From Corydoras sp. C115 (taxonomy: Eukaryota > Chordata > Actinopteri > Siluriformes > Callichthyidae): a DNA stretch of 64,000 bases. Positions 48,001 to 58,800 of the stretch are shown one piece after another. The position numbers and the translations under genes are program-made. The DNA is taken from contig JAFMOC010000083.1 of assembly GCA_019802505.1 (NCBI GenBank), positions 3,568,501 through 3,632,500 on the forward strand. Reading direction: 5' to 3'. Each line of letters opens with the position of its first letter. Within the stretch, counting starts at the first letter, position 1. The notes beneath the pieces are model-generated. The model did no database searches, was not told where the DNA came from, and saw only the letters and a list, made by a program, of their open reading frames with translations.

Positions 48001-51000
48001 AGTGAGTGTGTGTCCAGGGATAGTGGCTTCCTGTCCTGGGTATATCTGTCCAGTGCACGAAACGTTCTCCCCTGGCCATGGGGAACCCCCCTCCGCGTGA
48101 ACCTTGTAGAGGATAAAGCGGAAGATAATGGATGGATATTAAAACTGGAAGGCACAGTGGTTTAGTGGTCGGCATGTTCTCCTCTCAGCACTAGGGATTC
48201 CCAGTTCGAATCCCAATCTGGGTGGAGTTCCCATGTTCTCCCCGTGTCCACGTGGGTTTCCTCCGGGTTCTCCGGTTTCCTCCCACAGACCAAAAACATG
48301 GATCACGGTCAACGGAATGCTCCAAATTGCCCCATATAGTGTGTCTGGGTGAGTGAGTGTGTGTCCAGGGATAGTGGCTTCCTGTCCTGGGTGTATCTGC
48401 CCAGTGCACAAAACGTTCTCCCCTGGGCATGGGGAACCCCCCTCCCGCGAACCTTGTAGAGGATAAAGCGGAAGATAATGGATGGATATTAAAACTGGAA
48501 GGCACAGTGGTTTAGTGATTAGCATGTTCTCTTCTCAGTGCTAGGGATTCCCGCTTCGAATCCCAATCTGGGTGGAGTTTCCATGTTCTCCCCGTGTCCG
48601 TGTGGTTTCCTCCGGGTTCTCCGGTTACAGTCCAAAAACATGGATCAAGGTCAAGTGAATGCTCCAAATTGCCCCATATAGAGTGTGTCTGTGTGAGTGT
48701 GTGTGTTTCCAGTGATAGATTGGTGTCCTGTCCTGGGTGTATCTGCCCAGCGCCCGAAACGTTCTCCCCTGGATGGACATAGGGAACCTCCCCCCAAATA
48801 GAGGATAAAGCGGAAGATAATGGGTGGATGGATGAACAAATACAAACATATCAGAGCACCATGAGACGGGTGATTTAGGAAAACGACCTCAGCCGACGTG
48901 AACATTAATTCCTGTGGTCAACAGAGAACCAATCAAAGCTCAAATAAGCTCAAAATGGCAGCGGAAATGTTTTATCTCGGATGATATAATTTGATCTAAC
49001 TGCTCTATAATGGCTGGCTTATGCTCCCTGCCAGGAGGCTTCTTAAGTTTTTGGATGGCAGGATAATTGCCTCTCGGCTCACATCGTTAGTAACTGGCAA
49101 GTAGTGACACCACTGGCAGGAGCTTTGATTCTGCTTTGTGATGAGATCAATAGCTTTGAGGAAGATATACAGTCGATGGTTAGAGGCAACATTTTGCATT
49201 AGATGGCGGGTTGAACCATGTTTCCCAGTAGTAATAGGCTTAAGTGTTCCACTAAAATAGCTGTTATATGTTTTCATGGGCTGGAGTTGGGAAATGTGGC
49301 ACATCCTGCTGATTAGTCACCAAATTGACAATTAATTGGCAAATTAGGCCACGGAAGAGAAGCGCGGTTTCTAAAAATGGATGGAACTCACGTAACTGTT
49401 GATTAATAACTATGATTGAAATCCATCCATCCATTATCTTCCGCTTTGTCCTCTATTGGGGTCGTGGGGGGGAGGGGGGTTCCCCATGCCCATCCAGGGG
49501 GGAAAGTTTCGGGCGCTGGGCAGATATACCCAGGACAGGACGCCAATCTATCACTGGACACGCCCTCACTCACACAGACACACTCTATACGGGGCAATTT
49601 GGAGATTGACCTTGATCCATGTTTTTTGGACTGTGGGAGGAAACCGGAGAACCCGGAGGAAACCCACACACGCGGACACGGGGAGAACATGGAAACTCCA
49701 CCCAGATGGGGAATCGAACCGGGAACCCCTAGCGCTGAGAGGAGAACATGCTAAAAACACTAAGCCACTGTGCCGCCCCATCCAGGGGAGAACGTCTCTG
49801 GCGCTGGGCAGATACACCCAGGACAGGACACCAATCTATCACTGGACACACACTCACTCACACAGACACACTCTATATGGGGCAAATTGGAGAACTCAAT
49901 TGACACAGTCCATTTTTTTGGACTGTGGGAGGAAACCGGAGAACCCGGGGGAAACCCACGGGGACACGGGGAGAACATGGAAACTCCACCCAGATTGGGA
50001 TTCGAACCTGAATCCCTAGAGGAGAACATGCTAACCACTAAACCACCGTGCCGCCTTAATTAACACTAATTAGTTCATTAATAGGCTTCATGGTGGATCT
50101 CCGGTTTCCTCCCACAGTCCAAAAACATGGATCAAGGTCAACTGAATTCTCCAAATTGCCCCATATAGAGTGTGTCTGTGTATGTGAGTGAGTGTGTGTC
50201 CAGCGATAGATTGGTGTCCTTTCCTGGGTGTATCTGCCCAGCGCCCGAAACGTTCTCCCCTGGATGGACATGGGGAACCCCCCCCCCACGACGCTAGTAG
50301 TGCATTAAGCAGAAGATAATGGATGAATAAATGGATAGTTCATTAATTGGTCATTTTTGAATTGATTCATGGGTTAATTGGATAACGGGAAGTGGGTGAA
50401 ATGATAAAAATCCAAATATTAAAACAGTAGGGTGAATTTAGACGTGAAAGCTGATTGGATAATGATCAGGTTTGGTCATTTTAGCAGATGCTTTTATCCA
50501 AAGCGACTTACAAGGTGAGCACAGGGTTCATCACAACATCCCTGGAGCAATGAGGGTTAAGGGTCTTGCTCAAGAACCCACATTGGTAACTTCAGTGGAC
50601 CTGGGATTTGAACCCCCAACCTTCAGACTGATAGTCCAACACCCTGACCACTGACCTACCATGCCCTCTGATACTGATACTACAGTGTAACCGGTTCCTC
50701 TGTAGCTACTGACATGTCGTGTTCTCTTACCTGTCGCTTTGAATAAGAGTGTCGTCATAAAAGTGATCTGTTTTGCCTACAGCTCTTACACACAGAGGAA
50801 TGTGTCCTCAACATCTAATTCATCCGTGCAGTGATACACACACACACACACACACTATACAATATACACAACACTCAGGGAGCAATTGGGGTCAGGTGTT
50901 TTGCCCAAGGGCCCTTCAGCTGTAGTACTTGGTGAGAACGAGGACTTCAGGTCACAAGGCTGGTTCCTTAAGCCCAAGCCCCCGACTGCCTCATGATTAA

Positions 51001-52747
51001 ATGTAAACGTGAAATCTACTCCACCTGTCTGTCCCATTAAATAAACAAGACTATGATCGGAGTCTTGTAATCCCAATCTGGGTGGAGTTTCCATGTTCTC
51101 CCCGTGTCTGCGTGGGTTTCCTCCGGGTTCTCCGGTTTCCTCCCCCAGTCCAAAAACATGGATCAAGGTCAATTATTCATTCATTCATTATCTTCCGCTT
51201 TATCCTCTGTTAGGGTGGTGGGGGGGGACGGGAACGTCTCGGGCGCTGGGCAGATACACCCAGGACAGGACACCAATCTATCACTGGGCACACAATCACT
51301 CACACAGACACACTCTATATGGGGCAATTTGGAGAACTCCATTGACTTGATCCATGTTTTTGGAGGAAACCCACATGGACACGGGGAGAACATGGAAACT
51401 CCACCCAGATGAAGATTCGAACCGGGAATCCCTAGCGCTGAGAGGAGAACATGCTAACCACTAAGCCACCGTGCCGCCCATGGTCAATTAAATTCTCCAA
51501 ATTGCCCCATATAGAGTGTGTCCGTCTAAGTGAGTGTGTGCCCAGCGATAACTTGGCGTCCTGTCCTGGGTGTATCTGCCCAGCGCCCGAAACGTTCTCC
51601 CCTGGATGGGCATGGGGAACCTCCCCCCCTACCCACGACCCTACTAGAGGATAAAGCGGAAGATAATGGATGGATGAATGTTTAAATCTTGGAGCTTGAT
51701 GTTCTCCTCGTGTCCTCCTGGGTTTCTCCAGGTTCTCCGGTTTCCTCCCACAGTCCAAAAACATGGATCAAGGTCAATTGAGTTCTCCAAATTGCCCCAT
51801 ATAGAGTGTGTCTATGTGTGTTAGTGTGTGTCCAGTGATAGATTGGAGCCCTGTCCTGGGTGTATCTGCCCAGCGCCCGAAACGTTCTCCCCTGGATGGA
51901 CATGGAGAACCCACCCACGACTCTAGAAGAGGATAAAGCGGAAGATAATGGATGGATGGATTATTTTTACTTAAGGACAGTCCAAAATCTCTTACATAAT
52001 TTCGCTCATGGAAGCAATGAACCCAACACGTGAACTCAACCCTTGAAATGAATTAGGTGGTGGAATACGCACGCTGTTTTTCAAGCTGGGGAATGCACCG
52101 GCATGCAAACACTTACATCTGACACACAGTAACCGCCCGCCAGTGGTGTTTAATGAAATCTGGATTCTCACCGTAACCCCAGAGCTGTAAACATTGTTGC
52201 TCATGAGTAAGACACATGCCATTATAACAGTAGGCATGATCGTACTGGCACGAGGAGCCGTCCAGGAGGTAAACATTGGCCGGGCAGTAGGGCGATCCGC
52301 CTGTGCAGTATTCCGGGAGATCACAGGCGCCGGCTGCTCCGCGACACAACGTGCCTGGTTGCTTCAGCTGAAAGAGCGAAAAAAACAGGGTCGAACGGGC
52401 ATTTGCATAATCATATTTGTCGGCATGACATATCTGACTGCAGCCTCGCATGCATGTCTCGTTAGGACGTGGCGAATCAAGACAGGGACTCAAAGAGAGA
52501 AGCTAAACAATGGGAGACAATGAAAGACATACAGGAAGCAATGATTCAGCACAGAAAAAAAACAAAAAAAAACAAAAAAAAAAACAAAAAAAAAGGGAGC
52601 CAGAGGCATCGAGAAACAGACAGAAATAAACTACTGAACGTCAAAGACCTTGCAGCCTTCACAGCAAACGCCGTGGGCACACTGTGCGTCTTGCTTCAGA
52701 GTGCAGTTACTGGCATGGCAGCAGTCATTCGTACACTCCTGTAAGAG

Positions 52748-52801
<54 letters not shown>

Positions 52802-55800
52802 TTTGTTACTGTACACCATTGTATGACCCCACACCCACACAGCACATGACAGGTTATTCACAGCAGGGTGGCATGGTGGCTAGTATGTTCTCCTCTAAAG
52901 CTCTATGTTCTCCCCGTGTCCTCTTGACTTTCCTCCGGGTTCTCCGGTTTCCTCCCACAGTCCAAAAACATGCATTCAAGGTCAATTAAATTCTCCAAAT
53001 TGCTCCATATACAGTGTGTTTGTGTCCAGTGATAGATTGGCGTCCTGTCCTGGGTGTATCTGCCCAGCGCCCGAACCGTTCTCCCCTGGATGGGCATGGG
53101 GAACCCCCCCCCCCATGAACCTAGTAGAGGATACTGCCTGTTTCTGCGTGGGTTTCCTCTGGGTTCAACAGTTTCCTCCCACAGTCCAAAAACATGGATC
53201 AAGGTCAGTTGAGTTCTCCAAATTGCCCCATATAGAGTGTGTCTGTGTGAGTGAGTGTGAGCCCAGTGATAGATTGGCGCCCTGTCCTGGGTGTATCTGC
53301 CCAGCACCTGAAACGTTCTCCCCTGGATGGGCATGGGGAACCCCCCGCGACCCTAATAGATGATAAAGTGGAAGATAATGGATGGATGGGGCTGCACGGT
53401 GGATTAGTGGTTAGCATGTTCTCCTCTCAGCACTAGGGATTCACAGTTTGAATCCCAATCTGGGTGGAGTTTCCATGTTCTCCCCGTGTCCGTGTGGGTT
53501 TCCTCCGGGTTCTCCGGTTTCCTCCCACAGTCCAAAAACATGGATCAAGTCAATTGAGTTCTTCAAATTGCCCCATATAGAGTGTGTTTCTGAGTCAGTG
53601 TGTACTCAGATAGATTGGTGTCCTGTCGTGGTGGGGTTCCCCTGGATGGGTATGGGGAACCCCCCGCGACCCTAGTAGAGGATAAAGTGGAAGATAATGG
53701 ATGGATGGTTAGATGGAGGTTATTCACAGCAAACTCAGCACTAATGGAATAAACACACTCACAGCACCTGAGCACACTCTGTGGTTTTGGTAAAGTAAAC
53801 ATACTCCATTTTTGCAGCTCGGAAAGTTAAAAAGACGAGAAAAAAACTTCTTCCTAACTCAGATAACGCTTCATGTCACTCTCGGTACGCGGCGGAGCAC
53901 ACGACCTGCGAGCATCCGACAGCCCGTCATTCGGTTTCATTCAATGATGTGATCACGAGACACAGACACACCAAATGACCACATGTGCCACTGCTGGCTG
54001 CTCTTCCTGAACAAATGAGCAGGTGGCACTGAGCGCGACTGAATAATTAACACCCCCACAACAATGCAGAGCCGGACCAATGCCAGCACATCGGAACCGG
54101 AGGGTGGAACGAGCACGGTGTGTTGAAGAGTAGTTAGAACAATACACACAGCAGAAACAGCAAGACTCACAAACTCCATCTAACAATACAGACGTTCATG
54201 GACACGTCACACAACACTTTCCTACTGGACATCTCATCATTATCTAAAATATCTACCACATTTTACACTTATATACATAGTTTCTGAGATATTTCACATT
54301 GAATATGATGCTATATTTATATATATATATATATATGCACGTTCTCCTCTCAGCACTAGGGATTCCCGCTTCGAATCCCCATCTGGGTGGAGCTTCCATG
54401 TTCTCCCCGTGTCTGTGTGGGTTTCCTCCGGGTTCTCTGGTTTCCTCCCACAGTCCAAAAAACATGGATCAAGTCAATTGAGTTCTCCAAATTGCCCCAT
54501 ATAGAGTGTGTGTGTGAGTGAGTGTGTGTCCATTGATAGATTGGCGTCCTGTCCTGGGTGTATCTGCCCAGCATCCGAAACTTTCTCCCCTGGATGGACA
54601 TGGGGAACCCCCCCGCGACCCTAATAGAAGATAAAGTGGAAGATAATGGATGGATAGATATATATATATAGTTTTATATTCTATATTATATATATTTATA
54701 GTTGTTTATATTTGTATATTGTATATTATATTATATATCAGGGCACGGTGGCTTAGTGGTTAGCATGTTCTCCTCTCAGCCTCTATGGATTCCCGGTTCG
54801 AATCCCAATCTGGTGGAGTTTCCATGTCCTCCCCGTGTCCCCGTGGGTTTCCTGTGGGTTCTCTGGTTTCCTCCCACAGTTCAGAAACATGGATCAAGTC
54901 AATTGCATTATCCAAATTGCCCCATATACAGTGTGTTTGAGTGAGTGAGTGTACAGTGATAGATTGGCGTCCTGTCCTGGGTGTATCTGCCCAGCGCCCG
55001 AAACGTTCTCCCCTGGATGGGCATGGAGAACAATCCCCCGGATATATTTTACATATCAATATCGTATTTATATCTTATTTTCTTTTAAATTTAAGTTCTA
55101 ACTTTAATAGAACAGGGTTAACAGGGTCTGTGAGCCATAATTTCGCTTCTGTCTCATGTCCCACATGCGATACAAATGATAATAAAACTTTCTTGAATTT
55201 TGAATTCATTGTCTTCCGGGAGTGCAGGGGTGGAACCATATACGGCGTGAATAAAGGACGTCAAATACACATAACAGATAGTTCAGAGAGTGCAATGAAT
55301 TTCGGTCCTAATAAAAATCCAGGTTCTAATGCATGAACAGGAGACTCCACCCAAGTCGGCCCACGCCAGATGGTAACCCAGCCACCCATGTAACGCTCCC
55401 TAATGACCTGCCAAATTTTTTGCCTTTTTAGAAGGTTGTACATTTTCGTTTTCCATCAGAGTGCTGTCGGGATTGTAGATGCCGGGTTTGTTGTCCTGTT
55501 ATTGAAATGATTCGGGAATTAGTTAGACATTAATCCTTAATTAATACTGAATTGTAATCTGACATGAAAATTGCCTCGTCACAATTTACTAAATCGTATA
55601 TATTAAGAGAATCCGACTGTCTTGTGTGTTTGTCTAAGTATTAGGGATGGGACGATAATAATAATCCATCCATCCATTATCTTCCGCTTTATCCTATATT
55701 AGGGTCGCGGGGGGGTTCCCCATGCCCATCCAGGGGAGAACGTTTTGGGCGCTGGGCAGATACACCCAGTATACACGCCAATCTATCGCTGGACACACAC

Positions 55801-58800
55801 TCTCTCACACAAACACACTCTATATGGGGCAATTTGGAGCATTCAATTGACCTTGATCCATGTTTTTGGACTGTGGGAGGAAACCGGAGAACCCGGTGGA
55901 AACCCACGTGGACACGGGGAGAACATGGAAACTCCACTCAGATGGGGATTGGAACCGGGAATCCCTAGTGCTGAGAGGAGAACATGCTAACCACTAAGCC
56001 ACCGTGCCGCCCAAAGTACATATTCATTCATTCATTCATTATCTTCCGCTTTATCCTCTATTAGGGTCGCGGTAGGGTTCCCCATGCCCATCCAGGGGAG
56101 AACGTCTCGGGCGCTGGGCAGATACACCCAGGACAGGGCGCCAATCCATCGCTGGGCACACACTCACTCACACACTCTAAATGGGGCAATTTGGAGAACT
56201 CAATTGACTTGATCCATGTTTTTGGACTGTGGGAGGAAACCGGAGAACCCGGAGGAAACCCACAAGGACACAGGGAGAACATGGAAACTCCACCCAGATG
56301 GGGATTGGAACCGGGAATCCCTAGTGCTGAGAGGAGAACATCCTAACCACTAAACCACCCAAAGTACATATTCATAAAAGCCAATTTATTTTTCCTTGTG
56401 AGTGTAAAGTAAATGGACGTGTGTGCAGTAAGTGCAACTTTATTTGTCCCGTATGAGTTGCACCACCAGCTTTATGTCATTTTGTAATTTATGTAATTAC
56501 AATTAATTAATTGTACCGTTTTTAATTGTGATTAATTGCCAAAACAATTAATTGCCTCATCCCTTGATGGATTCTCGTTAATGAGCTGTGGGTTAAATGT
56601 AAACAGTCATTCAGCATTTTTTTCACAGATTCAGAAGTGAGCTTTCTAAGCGAGACGCTGGGAATTATCTTCTGGCAGGCGGTTCCAATAAATCACTGCA
56701 CACATTGTGACTGGTTCCAAATGCAGCCGCTCGAGTTTTAGCTCTGTTTCATCAAATCCGGGTTTCTGACTGAATATAAAATTCTATTTTAAATACAGTG
56801 TACAACACAACAAGGAACCACAGTGAACACACTGAGATCCATCCATCCATTATCTTCTGCTTTATCCTCTATTAGTGTTGCGGGGGGGTTCCCCATGCCC
56901 ATCTAGGCGAGAACGTTTCGGGCGCTGGGCAGATAGACCCAGGACAGGGCACCAATCCAATGGTGGGCACACACACTCACACAGACACACTCTATATGGG
57001 GCAATTTGGAGAATTCACTTGACCTTGATCCATGTTTTTGGACTGTGGGAGGAAACCGGAGAACCCGGAGGAAACCCACGTGGACACGGGGAGAACGTGG
57101 AAACTCCACTCAGATGGGGATTGGAACCGGGAATCCCTAGTGCTGAGAGGAGAACATGCTAACCACTAAGCCACCGTGCCGCCCAAAGTACATATTCATT
57201 CATTCATTCATTATCTTCCGCTTTATCCTATATCAAGGTCGCGGGGGGGTTCCCCATGCCCATCCAGGGGAGAACGTCTCGGGCGCTGGGCAGATACACC
57301 CAGGACAGGGCGCCAATCCATCGCTGGGCACACACTCAGACACACACTCTATATGGGGCAATTTGGAGAACTCAATTGACTTGATCCATGTTTTTGGACT
57401 GTGGGAGGAACTCGGAGGAAACCCACGCGGACACGGGGAGAACATGAACACTCCACCCAGATGGGGATTTGAACCAGGAATCCCTAGCACTGAGAGGAGA
57501 ACATGCTAACCACTAAGCCACCGTGCCACCCAAAGTACATATTCATGAAAGCCAATTTATTTTTCCTTGTGAGTGTAAAGTAAATGGACGTGTGTGCAGT
57601 AAGTGCAACTTTATTTGTCCCGTATGAGTTGCACCACCAGCTTTATGTCATTTTGTAATTTATGTAATTACAATTCATTAATTGTACCGTTTTTGTATCT
57701 GGGTGTATCTGCCCAGACCATGGGGAACCCCCCCGTGTGTGTCCAGTGATAGATTGGCGCCCTGTCCTGGGTGTATCTGCCCAGCGCCCGAAACGTTCTC
57801 CACTGGATGGGCATGGGGAACCCCCCATGACACTAGAAGAGGATAAAGTGGAAGATAATGGATGGATGGATATTTCTATACATATGGAGCAAAGTGTTGT
57901 AAAGGAGGTAGGATAACGAGGGCGCTGTGCTGTCGAGCGTGACATATTAAAGATGGCTAAACGGTCAGGTAGCCGGTTTTTCCTCCTGCGCTGGTTTAAA
58001 CTGTTAGTTTGACATTTTTCAACAATTCACAGTGAAGGAAAATGACTGTTTCAAAAGAGCATGCCAACAGTAGTGCTCTCGGTGGACGGCTTTTCCGTGC
58101 AGCAGATTGTCGAGAGTTTTAAGGCGACTCTTATAACATAAAAATATATATGAGGCAACAAGGGGCAACGGAAAAAAGTATACAAGCTGCACGGTTTCAT
58201 ACAAGCGTTAAACAATCGGAGATCCAGTCTTTTAAGAAGTTGTGGCTGGTCCATAGGGGGCGCTGGGGCGCCGCCCAACTTAAAATTGTTCGGGTATTAA
58301 ACTGAATTCATTATGAACTTCATCTGAAATGTATTTATTTGTACTCTGTGTCTAAAAGACATGTTAGAATTCATTAAAAGAAGAAATAAATACAGGGGCT
58401 TAGAAATAAATACATGGTTAGCATGTTCTCCTCTCGGCGGCACGGTGGCTTAGTGGTTAGCACGTTCGCCTCTCAGCGCTAGGGATTCCCGGTTCGAATC
58501 CCCATCTGAGTTTCCATGTTCTCCCCGTGTCTGCGTGGGTTTCTTCCGGGTTCTCCGGTTTCCTCCCACAGTCCAAAAACATGGATCAAGTCAATTGAAT
58601 TCTCAAAATTGCCCCATATAGTGTGTGTGAGTGAGTGAGTGAGTGCCCAGCGATAGATTGGCGCCCTGTCCTGGGTCTATCTGAGCCGAGCGCCCGAGAC
58701 GTTCTCCCCTGGATGGGCATGGGGAACCCCACCGCGACCCTAATAGAGGATAAAGCGGGAGATAATGAATGAATGAATGAATGAATGAATGTTCTCCTCT

